Of a stretch of 64,000 nucleotides of DNA, positions 1 to 9,043 are shown in pieces. This DNA comes from Microvirga antarctica (GTDB lineage Bacteria; Pseudomonadota; Alphaproteobacteria; Rhizobiales; Beijerinckiaceae): the NCBI RefSeq assembly GCF_017921815.1, contig NZ_JAGEMM010000001.1, forward strand, positions 186,001 through 250,000. The letters run 5' to 3'. The position numbers were made by a program, and so were the translations under genes. Below the pieces are notes generated by a model. That model searched no databases and had not been told where the DNA came from. It saw nothing but the letters and a program-made list of their open reading frames with translations. Each line of letters starts with the position of its first letter. The first letter of the stretch is position 1.

Positions 1-11
1 TGAGCCCGGCA

Positions 12-1067
12 TCAGGCAATCTCCAGTTCGTCGGGGCCCAGAGCCGCGAAGAACCGCGCGATCTCGCCCGCGTCGATGGCGGCGAGATCGGGGGGATTCC
101 AACGGGGCGCGCCATCCTTGTCGATGAGAACGGCGCGGACGCCCTCGTAGAAATCCTCTCCGTCCAGAATCCGGGAGACGATTCGGAACTCGGTCTTCAT
201 GGCCTCGTCGAATGTGAGGGCGCCGCCACGGCGCATCTGTTCGAAGGCCAAAGACAGGCTGGTGGGCGATTTGCCGTCCATGGCGGCATGGATGCGCCGG
301 GCCGATTCGGACCCATCGCGATCGAGACAGGTGAGGATCTCGCCCACGGATTCAGCCCCGAAGCACCTGTCGATCAACGGAAGGTCAGGGGCCAAAGGGG
401 GCGGACCGGGCTCCACGGAGCGTGCGGCCAGGGCCTGGTCGATGTTTTCGCCGCCCGCCAGCGCCGCCAGAAGGCCGTCGAAATCCTGGCTCGCGACCGC
501 ATGGGTGGCCAGATCCAGCATGAGGGCATCGGCCCGGCGGATCCGCTCGCCCGTGAGCGCGATGTAAAGCCCGGCCCGGCCCCGCAGGCGCGGAAGGGCG
601 TAGGTTGCGCCCACATCGGGGAAGAAGCCGATTCCCACCTCGGGCATCGCAAAGAGATAGCGCTCACCCGCCACCCGGTATCGCCCGTGGAGCGAGATGC
701 CGACGCCACCGCCCATGACGATGCCGTCGATGAGCGCGATATAGGGCTTGGGATAGCGCTGGATGAGCGCGTTGAGCTGGTATTCCTCGCGCCAGAAGGC
801 CAGGGCCTCGTCGGCCCGCCCGGCGCGGCCGAGATCGGTGAGGCGACGGATGTCGCCCCCGGCGCAGAACGCCTTCTCGCCTGCGCCGCGGACCACCACC
901 CGGGTCACCGCAGGGTCGGTCTGCCAGGCATCGAGGGCGACCCGCATGGCGCGCACCATGTCCAGTGTCAGCGCATTGAGCGCCCGCGGCCGGTTGAGGG
1001 TGATGAGGCCAGCCTCCCCACGGATCTCGCAGAGGATTTCCGGGTCCTGGTCCATACGCGTCTCCAT
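12..1067 (-). CDS. 3-hydroxyisobutyryl-CoA hydrolase (enoyl-CoA hydratase/isomerase family)
   Basis: 351-residue crotonase-fold protein. The oxyanion-hole motif KAFCAGGDI lies at residues 65-73, and MPEVGIGFFPDVG at 141-153 supplies Glu143 and Asp151, the spacing of the catalytic pair of human HIBCH. With its length and C-terminal extension this points to the CoA-thioester hydrolase of valine catabolism rather than a plain hydratase. The open frame extends upstream to 1163, but I place the start at ATG 1067 because AAGAGG sits a few bases before it and family similarity begins there. It is transcribed away from hemB; the genes on its other side are outside the window. An enoyl-CoA hydratase of other specificity is the alternative. 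Confidence 0.85.
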   Translation of the reverse strand: METRMDQDPEILCEIRGEAGLITLNRPRALNALTLDMVRAMRVALDAWQTDPAVTRVVVRGAGEKAFCAGGDIRRLTDLGRAGRADEALAFWREEYQLNALIQRYPKPYIALIDGIVMGGGVGISLHGRYRVAGERYLFAMPEVGIGFFPDVGATYALPRLRGRAGLYIALTGERIRRADALMLDLATHAVASQDFDGLLAALAGGENIDQALAARSVEPGPPPLAPDLPLIDRCFGAESVGEILTCLDRDGSESARRIHAAMDGKSPTSLSLAFEQMRRGGALTFDEAMKTEFRIVSRILDGEDFYEGVRAVLIDKDGAPRWNPPDLAAIDAGEIARFFAALGPDELEIA

Positions 1068-1272
1068 GGCATTGCCTCTTGGGCTTAGGACGGTCGGGGA
1101 GCGCAGGTCAATCGACCTCTCCGACGAAGGCATGGACCGGCTGTGGAATCGACAGGGGGGCACTGGTCGGTCGGAATAAAGCCAGGGCTGCGACGTCCGG
1201 GCCTTTTTTAGAGCGATTTAAATGTGCTAAGCGATGGTGCAGGCCGGGCGCTCAACCCGGCGCCGGATTTGA

Positions 1273-2322
<1,050 letters not shown>

Positions 2323-2344
2323 GCGTCAGGCGCTTCGGATTGTC

Positions 2345-3697
2345 GTGACCGGCTCCTTCATGCGGACTTTCTGGCGCGGGGCCGCCGTCCTGGTTCTCGC
2401 CGGCGTTGTCGCCAGCTGCTCGTCATCCGATGCGCAGCAGACCCGGGTCTGCCGGTCGACTCTCCCTGCTCTCAATGCCACGGCCCGTATCCTCGTCAAG
2501 CGGGTTGAAGCCGGCCCGGTGGCGCGCAGCCTCCGGATCGATTACGAGGCAAGCGTAGACGGGGCGCCGCCTGCAGCACGCTTCGTCATCTGCCGCTTTG
2601 CCGCCGAGGGCCTGTCTCCAAACAAGGCAGAACTGACCGAGCTCGCGACCGAGCAGGGACCGCTCGGCGGCGCCAGCCTCTATCTCCTGAAGCGCTATTA
2701 TCTCGACAGTCCCGAGGGTGTCGCCGGCGATCCCGGCAGCACGATCGCGACGGCCGCGCCGGAAATTCCAGCCGATGCAGCCTACCTGCTCCAGCAGCTC
2801 AGCGCGGGCCTGCCCCGCACGGCGATCTACGGCCTGCTCGCGGTGGCCTATTCGCTGGTCTTCGGGCTTACAGGGCGGATCAACCTCGCTTTCGGGGAAA
2901 TTGCCGCCATCGGGGCCGCGGGCACGATTGCGGCGGCGTCCGTTGCCCTCGCGCTCGGATCGACAGCGCCGATTCTCGGGCTCGCCATCGGGCTGGTGGC
3001 GGCGATGGTTGCAGGCGCCATCTACAATGCTGTCGGCGGGTTTTTCGCGATCGGGCGGGTGAGAGCCCGCAGCACCCAGCCGAGCCTGATCGCGACCGTC
3101 GGCCTGTCGCTGTTCCTGATGGAATATCTGCGCCTCGTGCAAAGTCCCGTCACAGTCTGGCTGCCGCCGGTCTGGTCGCAGCAATGGCCGCTGGCGCGGG
3201 CCGGTGACTTTCTGGTCACCCTGACGCCGATCTCTCTCCTCACCGCGGGGATCGGTCTTGTCGCGGCCATGGCCCTCATCGCCGTGATGAAAGCGACGCC
3301 GTTCGGCCGAGCGTGGCGCGCTTTCGCCGACGACGCCCACGCGGCAGCCCTGTTCGGAATCGACGGCGATCGGCTTCTGATCCACACCTTGCTGCTGGCG
3401 GGCGCGATGGCGGGCCTGTCCGGGATGCTCATCGTCGCCCAGTTCGGCGGCCTGGGCTTTGCCGGAGGATTCCAGTTCGGCCTCAAGGCCCTGATCGCCG
3501 CCATCATCGGGGGGATCGGCTCGGTGCCCGGCGCGCTGCTCGGCGGTCTGGCGGTCGGCTTGTTCGAAACGCTCTGGTCGGCCTATCTACCCATCGAGGC
3601 GCGCGACGTGGCGCTTTATGCGACACTTGTCGCGTTCCTGATCTTCCGGCCGGGCGGCTTGCTCGGCTTGCGGGATCCGACACCCCGGCCCGTGTAA
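2345..3697 (+). CDS. LivH-type branched-chain amino acid ABC permease with lipoprotein-like N-terminal domain
   Basis: 450 residues, far longer than a standard LivH (about 290-300). Residues 1-25 look like a lipoprotein signal (hydrophobic stretch, then VVASC with the candidate lipidated Cys25). Residues 26-140 form a soluble region of unknown fold with two further Cys. From about 145 to the end is a typical LivH permease: repeated membrane segments, GLTGRINLAFGE near its start and a Gly/Ala-rich loop near residues 365-400. No ATPase, LivM or substrate-binding gene is nearby, so the partners must be elsewhere. Start is GTG 2345; ATG 2360 is possible. The substrate is inferred from the family only. 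Confidence 0.75.
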   Translation: MTGSFMRTFWRGAAVLVLAGVVASCSSSDAQQTRVCRSTLPALNATARILVKRVEAGPVARSLRIDYEASVDGAPPAARFVICRFAAEGLSPNKAELTELATEQGPLGGASLYLLKRYYLDSPEGVAGDPGSTIATAAPEIPADAAYLLQQLSAGLPRTAIYGLLAVAYSLVFGLTGRINLAFGEIAAIGAAGTIAAASVALALGSTAPILGLAIGLVAAMVAGAIYNAVGGFFAIGRVRARSTQPSLIATVGLSLFLMEYLRLVQSPVTVWLPPVWSQQWPLARAGDFLVTLTPISLLTAGIGLVAAMALIAVMKATPFGRAWRAFADDAHAAALFGIDGDRLLIHTLLLAGAMAGLSGMLIVAQFGGLGFAGGFQFGLKALIAAIIGGIGSVPGALLGGLAVGLFETLWSAYLPIEARDVALYATLVAFLIFRPGGLLGLRDPTPRPV

Positions 3698-3728
3698 GGG
3701 CTGGCTCACGATCGAACCGGAGGCCGCC

Positions 3729-4970
3729 TTGGCAGCATTTGCCATCACCATCGACGACATCAGAAACGCCGCGGAGGTCATCAAGGGACAGGTGCTGCGC
3801 ACGCCACTGATCCCCTCCCCACGCCTGTCGCAACTCACCGGAGCCGACGTCTTCGTCAAGCTCGAGAACATGCAGCCGACAGGCTCGTTCAAGGAACGCG
3901 GCGCGGTCACCAAGCTTGAAAGCCTGACCGAGGAGGAGCGTCGGCGCGGCGTCATCGCCATGTCGGCGGGCAATCATGCGCAGGCAGTGGCTTATCATGC
4001 GCGGCGCCTGGGCATTCCGGCCACCATCGTGATGCCGGAGGGCGCGCCCTTGGTGAAGGCCGAGAACACCCGCTCCTACGGCGCCCGCGTCATCCTGTTC
4101 GGCGAGACCCTCTACGAATCCGCCGACCGGGCACGGCAGATCGGCTCCGACGAGGGTTTGGTCTTCGTGCACCCCTACGACGATGCGCGGGTGATGGCGG
4201 GCCAGGGCACCATCGCGCTCGAAATGCTGGCGGACCGGCCGGATCTGGACCAGATCGTCGTTCCCATCGGCGGCGGCGGCCTGATCTCAGGGATTGCAGT
4301 CGGCGCGAAGGCGCTCAATCCCGATATCGACATCGTCGGCGTGGAGGCCGCGCTCTATCCGTCGTTCCAGAATGCCATCGCGCAGGAGGACCGGCCCATC
4401 GGCGGCGCGACCCTGGCCGAGGGCATCGCGGTGAAGACCGTGGGGCAGCTTCCGCTTCCCATCGTGCGCGCCCTCGTCTCGCAGATCATCCTGGTGGAGG
4501 AGGCCCTGATCGAGCGGGCCGTGAATGCCTACGCGACCCTGCAGCGCACCATGGCCGAAGGCGCTGGCGCGGTGGGGCTTGCCGCGATGCTCGCCGAACC
4601 GGAGCGCTTCAAGGGCAAACGGGTGGGCCTCGTCCTGTGCGGCGGCAACATCGACGCCCGGATCCTCGCCTCCGTCATGGTCCGGGAGCTCGAACGCGAC
4701 GACCGGATCGTCTCGCTGCGCATCACCTCCAACGACAAGCCCGGCCTGCTGGGCACGGTCGCGAGCCGGCTGGGCGATCTGGGGGCCAATATTCTCGAAG
4801 TTTCGCACGGCCGTTTGTTCCTCGACGTGCCGGCCCGTGGCGTTTCCATCGACATCACTATCGAAACGCGCGACAGAGATCATACATTGGAGGTGTTCGC
4901 CGCCCTTGCGGCGGACGGGCTGGCCCCGCGACGCATCGACTCGCGCGGCTTGTCGGAAACCGCCTTCTGA
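3729..4970 (+). CDS. ilvA: threonine ammonia-lyase
   Basis: 413 residues. PLP enzyme deaminating threonine to 2-oxobutyrate, the first step toward isoleucine. PLP lysine is Lys55 in the motif GSFKERGA, the phosphate-binding glycine loop is GGGGLISG near residue 182, and a single ACT regulatory domain occupies roughly residues 325-400. The TTG start at 3729 is chosen because GGAGG lies 5 bases upstream and the protein begins there in register with the family. One ACT domain fits the shorter TdcB-like class; whether it serves biosynthesis or catabolism cannot be told from sequence. It follows the LivH-like permease by 31 bp on the same strand. Confidence 0.92.
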   Translation: MAAFAITIDDIRNAAEVIKGQVLRTPLIPSPRLSQLTGADVFVKLENMQPTGSFKERGAVTKLESLTEEERRRGVIAMSAGNHAQAVAYHARRLGIPATIVMPEGAPLVKAENTRSYGARVILFGETLYESADRARQIGSDEGLVFVHPYDDARVMAGQGTIALEMLADRPDLDQIVVPIGGGGLISGIAVGAKALNPDIDIVGVEAALYPSFQNAIAQEDRPIGGATLAEGIAVKTVGQLPLPIVRALVSQIILVEEALIERAVNAYATLQRTMAEGAGAVGLAAMLAEPERFKGKRVGLVLCGGNIDARILASVMVRELERDDRIVSLRITSNDKPGLLGTVASRLGDLGANILEVSHGRLFLDVPARGVSIDITIETRDRDHTLEVFAALAADGLAPRRIDSRGLSETAF

Positions 4971-4988
4971 GAGTGATGGGAGAAAAGA

Positions 4989-5462
4989 ATGGCCAACGGG
5001 CCTATCGTGCAATCCGCGAGCGGATCGTACCAAGTCGACGAACGCCTCACGCGCGGCGTGATCAGCCGGCGCTTCTGGGCCTATCTGGTCGATCTGATCG
5101 TCATTGCGATCTGGTCGGCGATTGTCTGCGTCGCCATCTTCATGCTCGGGTTCCTGACCTTCGGGCTCGGCTGGGCACTCTTCGCTCTCGTGCCATTGAC
5201 GGCCATTCTCTACAACGCCGTGACGATTGGCGGTTCAGCCCAGGCCACTGTCGGGATGCGCTTTGCCGGCCTGAAGGTCGTCGACGCGGTCACCGGTGGC
5301 AGGCCGTCGGGCCTCGCGGCGGCAGTCCACGCCCTGCTGTTCTACGTGGCAGTGTCCACCTTCATCCTGTGGGCCTGCGACATCCTGCTCGGCCTCTTCC
5401 GGGACGACCGGCGGTTTGCGCATGACGTGCTGACCGGTCTCATGGTGATCCGCGCCAGCTGA
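4989..5462 (+). CDS. RDD family membrane protein
   Basis: 157 residues. The RDD domain fills the protein: Arg in SRRFWAYLVDLIV near residue 20, two hydrophobic helices at about 30-75, and a third helix after residue 110 ending in the characteristic DDRRFAHDVLTG. GGGAGAA-like ribosome binding sequence (GGGAGAA) lies 4-10 bases before ATG. It begins 18 bp after ilvA, so co-transcription is likely. RDD proteins are small inner-membrane proteins of mostly unknown role; I do not infer more. Confidence 0.85.
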   Translation: MANGPIVQSASGSYQVDERLTRGVISRRFWAYLVDLIVIAIWSAIVCVAIFMLGFLTFGLGWALFALVPLTAILYNAVTIGGSAQATVGMRFAGLKVVDAVTGGRPSGLAAAVHALLFYVAVSTFILWACDILLGLFRDDRRFAHDVLTGLMVIRAS

Positions 5463-5583
5463 CGCCTCGGTGTCAGGCGCGACAATTTTCACCATGGCGG
5501 GCTCTTTCGGTAGACGCCGTGCGGAGCGATGGTATCCTTGAGCGTTCAGTAGACGCTCAAGGTTTCTCCACGAAGGCAAAAGC

Positions 5584-6333
5584 GTGACGAGTCAGCCGCG
5601 CGACGCACCGCAGTTCTACCTCACGTCCCCTTCCGCGTGCCCCTACCTCCCGGGCAGGGAAGAACGGAAGGTTTTCACGCATATCGTCGGCCGGCGCGGG
5701 CGTGAGCTGAACGAGATCCTCACGCAGGGAGGTTTCCGGCGCTCGCAGACGATCGCCTACCGGCCCGCCTGCGATCTGTGCAACGCCTGCATCTCCGTGC
5801 GGGTGCTGACGGACGCCTTCGCGCCCTCGGGCAACATGCGCCGGATCAACAAGCTCAATCGCGATCTCATCGGCGAGGTTCTGCCGAACCGACCGACCAG
5901 CGAACAATACGCCCTTTTCCGCCGCTACCTCGACGCACGCCACGCGGATGGTGGCATGGCGGATATGAGCGTCCTCGATTACTCCATGATGGTCGAGGAC
6001 AGCCATATCGACACGACAGTGATCGAATATCGCCGGCGCGGGATCGACAGCGGCATCACCGGCCGTGGCGACGGCGACCTGATGGCGGTCTGCCTCACCG
6101 ACGAGATGAGCGACGGTCTGTCGATGGTTTATTCCTTCTACGATCCCGCCTTGCAGGACCGCAGCCTCGGCACCTTCATCATCCTCGACCATATCCGACG
6201 CGCCCGGGCGATGGGGCTGCCTTACCTGTATCTCGGCTACTGGGTCGAGGGCTCCAAGAAGATGGCCTACAAGGCCCGCTACACCCCGCAGGAACGACTG
6301 CTTCCTGGCGGTTGGGTGCGCGTGGACGGCTAA
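5584..6333 (+). CDS. bpt: aspartate/glutamate leucyltransferase (leucyl-tRNA-protein transferase)
   Basis: 249 residues. It transfers leucine from Leu-tRNA to N-terminal Asp or Glu, feeding the ClpS/ClpAP N-degron pathway. The N-terminal ATE domain carries the [13 protein letters not shown] motif and the cysteine cluster [13 protein letters not shown] near residue 60; the C-terminal GNAT-like half contains [17 protein letters not shown]. This is the bacterial ATE-like (Bpt) architecture, not Aat. Start is GTG 5584. It is the last gene of the forward run before the RTX pair. Confidence 0.92.
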   Translation: MTSQPRDAPQFYLTSPSACPYLPGREERKVFTHIVGRRGRELNEILTQGGFRRSQTIAYRPACDLCNACISVRVLTDAFAPSGNMRRINKLNRDLIGEVLPNRPTSEQYALFRRYLDARHADGGMADMSVLDYSMMVEDSHIDTTVIEYRRRGIDSGITGRGDGDLMAVCLTDEMSDGLSMVYSFYDPALQDRSLGTFIILDHIRRARAMGLPYLYLGYWVEGSKKMAYKARYTPQERLLPGGWVRVDG

Positions 6334-6362
6334 TTGTCTCGCTGCGGCAAAGGCTTTCCTTG

Positions 6363-6406
6363 TCCCTTGTTTACAAGGGAATCAATATAATGTAACGCTA
6401 CGTCAT
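6363..6406 (+). promoter_or_regulatory. promoter/operator of first RTX gene, duplicated upstream of the second
   Basis: AT-rich block with a perfect -10 hexamer TATAAT at 6386-6391. An 8-bp inverted repeat (TCCCTTGT, 2-nt spacer, ACAAGGGA) covers 6363-6380, where a -35 element would sit. From 6367 to 6406 the sequence matches 31 of 40 positions upstream of the second RTX gene, including 14 identical bases TAACGCTACGTCAT at 6393-6406. The distance from this block to the ATG is 25 bp in both genes. No good -35 at 17-bp spacing is visible, so an activator may be needed (inference). Confidence 0.6.
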
Positions 6407-6431
6407 GATTAGGAATTAGGAGTTTCTTTCC

Positions 6432-7616
6432 ATGGCGTTGACGGTCAGCCCGCTCACAGGCGGATATTATGTTACCTCATCAGGTTCCGATCTGATCAAT
6501 GACCAGACCGTCGCCGCCATTCTTCCTGGCGCGACCCTCATGGGCAACGATTCCATCGTTCTGCAGGCCAACGGAATCCGGACGGTTTTCGCGAGCGCGG
6601 GCAACGACACGATCAGCGGTGGGATCTCCGAGGGCAGTGCGGTCGATGCCGGCTCCGGAAACGATGTTCTTACCCTGTCTGCGCTGGTTGGTCGCCCACC
6701 TTCCGGCACTGCGTCCATCGTACAACTGGGTGAAGGCGACGACGCCATTACCCTGAACACATTCCACGACGAGTTCAATGACGAGCACTACAACGTCCGC
6801 ATCTATGGCGGCGCGGGTGCCGACACCGTCAATGGGAGCACCACTGACGGGGATTGGGTTTACGGCGGCGATGGCAACGACACGATCATCCTGGGTGGGA
6901 CATTGTCGCGGTACATCGACGCGCAGTTGCTAACCCATGAATACGATGTCGCTTTCAACCGGGCCTATGGGGATGCGGGCAACGACAGCATCACCGGCGG
7001 GAAAGGCTACGACCTGGTCTATGGCGGCGCGGGAGACGACGTGATCCATGGCGGCAGCAACTACATGCCTCCGGCGAAACCCGTCAAAGGGCCGCAACAC
7101 GTCTACCATTATCTGGGCGATCGGCTCTTCGGCGATGCAGGCAAGGACACCCTCTACGGTGAAGTCGGCCATGATCGGCTCGATGGCGGCGCCGATGCCG
7201 ACAAGCTCTATGGCGGGACGGGGAATGACGCGATCTTTGGCAGCACCGGCAACGACCTGATCGTCGGCGGCGCCGGCCGGGATCTGCTCAATGGCGGTCG
7301 GGGCCGCGATATCTTTGTCTTCGATACGAGCCCAAAGGTGTCAAACCTCGATACGCTCACGGACTTCGTGGTCAGAGATGACACGTTCCAACTCGACAAC
7401 GCGGTGTACAGGGCGCTCGGCCATACGGGCCGCCTGTCATCGGACGCCTTTGTGGTCGGAAAGGTCGCTCAGGATGCGCAGGACAGGATTGTCTACGACA
7501 AGACAAGTGGACGCCTGTTCTATGACAAGGATGGCGTCGGCGGGTCGTCGCAGATCGAGTTCGCCCACCTGACCCACCGGGTGGCGCTCACCCACTCAGA
7601 TTTCTACGTCATCTAA
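6432..7616 (+). CDS. RTX-repeat calcium-binding secreted protein (first of tandem pair)
   Basis: 394 residues without a Sec signal peptide. Glycine/aspartate-rich nonapeptide repeats of the hemolysin type occur in two clusters (about residues 125-160 and 180-300, e.g. YGGAGDDVIHGG and GGTGNDAIFG). They fold as Ca-binding parallel beta-rolls and fit type I secretion. The last 100 residues follow the usual RTX C-terminal pattern (GRGRDIFVFD, then DTLTDF and a hydrophobic FYVI end). No enzymatic domain is recognised. TAGGAG lies 9 bases before the ATG. No T1SS genes (ABC, MFP) are in the window. It is paralogous to the next gene; a function as adhesin, matrix or nutrient-scavenging protein is open. 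Confidence 0.85.
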   Translation: MALTVSPLTGGYYVTSSGSDLINDQTVAAILPGATLMGNDSIVLQANGIRTVFASAGNDTISGGISEGSAVDAGSGNDVLTLSALVGRPPSGTASIVQLGEGDDAITLNTFHDEFNDEHYNVRIYGGAGADTVNGSTTDGDWVYGGDGNDTIILGGTLSRYIDAQLLTHEYDVAFNRAYGDAGNDSITGGKGYDLVYGGAGDDVIHGGSNYMPPAKPVKGPQHVYHYLGDRLFGDAGKDTLYGEVGHDRLDGGADADKLYGGTGNDAIFGSTGNDLIVGGAGRDLLNGGRGRDIFVFDTSPKVSNLDTLTDFVVRDDTFQLDNAVYRALGHTGRLSSDAFVVGKVAQDAQDRIVYDKTSGRLFYDKDGVGGSSQIEFAHLTHRVALTHSDFYVI

Positions 7617-7733
7617 CGGCACGGTCACGGGATTTCGAGAGAGCGCGATACTCCGCGGGCACGATTGGCGGCTTCCGCACAGCTATGCCGCAGCCACGGC
7701 TTTTCGTCCTGCTGCAACCTTGCCGAAATGTCT

Positions 7734-7773
7734 TGGTTTACCGAACAATTAATATGATATAACGCTACGTCAT
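7734..7773 (+). promoter_or_regulatory. promoter/operator of second RTX gene
   Basis: Copy of the element before the first RTX gene: 31 of 40 bases agree, with TATGAT (-10-like) at 7753-7758 and the same 14-mer TAACGCTACGTCAT at 7760-7773. The 25-bp spacing to the start codon is also kept. The GGTTTACC core at 7735-7742 is only an imperfect counterpart of the inverted repeat upstream of the first gene. Conservation concentrated in the -10 and predicted +1 region suggests each paralog has its own, co-regulated promoter. Confidence 0.55.
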
Positions 7774-7798
7774 CTACTGAGTGAAGGAGTATTTTTCT

Positions 7799-8974
7799 AT
7801 GACACTGAAGGTCACGCAACTTGGCGGCGGCTATGAGATTGTCTCCAACGGCGCCGACACAATTAACGATCAGACAGTCTCGGCGAGGCTCCCAGGCGCG
7901 ACGCTGGCCGGAAACGACTATGTGCAGATGGACTTCTCGTCCGTGCGCGACGTCAGCACGTCGACTGGCCTGGATCGCATATTCGGCAGCTTCTCAGTCG
8001 GCACCATGATTGACGCCGGTACCGGAAATGATGTGCTCGATATCACAGCTGAGCTGGTACCCTCTCCTTCTGCCCTCAGTGTTGTGACGCTTGGCGACGG
8101 AGACGACTATATCCGGCTCATGTCACTGCAATCCGTAAGCGATGACCATAAGAACATTCGGATCTATGGAGGTTCTGGAAACGATACCATCACCGGGATG
8201 GCCACCGATGCGGACTGGATTTACGGCGGCGATGGCACCGACACGATCATTCTCGGTGGAACCTACGAGCAATCCCTTGGGGAGGAATCCGGCATCGCGT
8301 TCGATGTCGCCTTCAACCGGGCCTATGGGGATGCGGGCAACGACAGCATCACCGGCGGCAAAGGCTATGACCTGGTCTATGGCGGTGCGGGCGACGACGT
8401 GATCCATGGCGGCAGCAACTACATGCCTCCAGTCAAACCCGTCAAAGGGCCGCAGAATGTCTACAAGCATCCAGGCGATCGGCTCTTCGGGGACGCCGGC
8501 AAGGACACCCTCTACGGTGAAGTCGGCCATGATCGTCTCGATGGCGGCGCCGACAACGACAAGCTTTATGGCGGGACGGGCAATGACGCCATCTTCGGCG
8601 GCACCGGCAATGATCTGATCGTCGGCGGAGCCGGCCGGGATGTGCTCAACGGCGGTCGCGGCCGTGATATCTTCGTGTTCGATAGCGCGCCCAAGACGAC
8701 CAACCTCGACACGCTGACCGACTTCGTCGCGAGGGATGACACCTTCCAGATGGACCACAAGGTGTTCAAGACGCTCGGCCATATCGGCCGCCTGTCATCG
8801 GACGCTTTCGTGGTCGGAAAGGTCGCGCAGGATGCGCAGGATCGGATCGTCTACGACAAGGCGAGCGGCCGCTTGTTCTATGACAAGGATGGCGTCGGCG
8901 GGGCTGGCCAGATCGAGTTCGCGCACCTTACCCATAAGGTGGCGCTCACCCCGTCCGACTTCTACGTGATCTAG
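7799..8974 (+). CDS. RTX-repeat calcium-binding secreted protein (second of tandem pair)
   Basis: 391 residues. Same architecture as the preceding gene: an N-terminal beta-rich region with scattered repeats, two RTX blocks and a type I secretion-like C-terminus. From about residue 165 on, the two proteins are nearly 90 percent identical by eye, but the N-terminal 160 residues only about half. The frame stays open to GTG 7781, but ATG 7799 is preferred: AAGGAG lies 9 bases upstream and the N-terminus then aligns with its paralog. It converges on parC with a hairpin between. Function beyond Ca binding and export is unknown. Confidence 0.85.
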   Translation: MTLKVTQLGGGYEIVSNGADTINDQTVSARLPGATLAGNDYVQMDFSSVRDVSTSTGLDRIFGSFSVGTMIDAGTGNDVLDITAELVPSPSALSVVTLGDGDDYIRLMSLQSVSDDHKNIRIYGGSGNDTITGMATDADWIYGGDGTDTIILGGTYEQSLGEESGIAFDVAFNRAYGDAGNDSITGGKGYDLVYGGAGDDVIHGGSNYMPPVKPVKGPQNVYKHPGDRLFGDAGKDTLYGEVGHDRLDGGADNDKLYGGTGNDAIFGGTGNDLIVGGAGRDVLNGGRGRDIFVFDSAPKTTNLDTLTDFVARDDTFQMDHKVFKTLGHIGRLSSDAFVVGKVAQDAQDRIVYDKASGRLFYDKDGVGGAGQIEFAHLTHKVALTPSDFYVI

Positions 8975-8985
8975 CCTCGACGGTG

Positions 8986-9019
8986 GGGCGATGCCGGGAC
9001 ACGTAGCCCGGCCTCGCCC
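8986..9019. terminator. hairpin between convergent RTX gene and parC
   Basis: Left arm GGGCGATGCCGGG (8986-8998) pairs with CCCGGCCTCGCCC (9007-9019) over 13 positions with one mismatch around an 8-nt loop. It sits 12 bp after one stop codon and 25 bp before the other in a tail-to-tail arrangement, as expected for a bidirectional terminator. There is no T tract, so it may act by stalling or RNA protection. Confidence 0.45.
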
Positions 9020-9043
9020 TGCCGCCCGGCGGATGCCGCAGGC

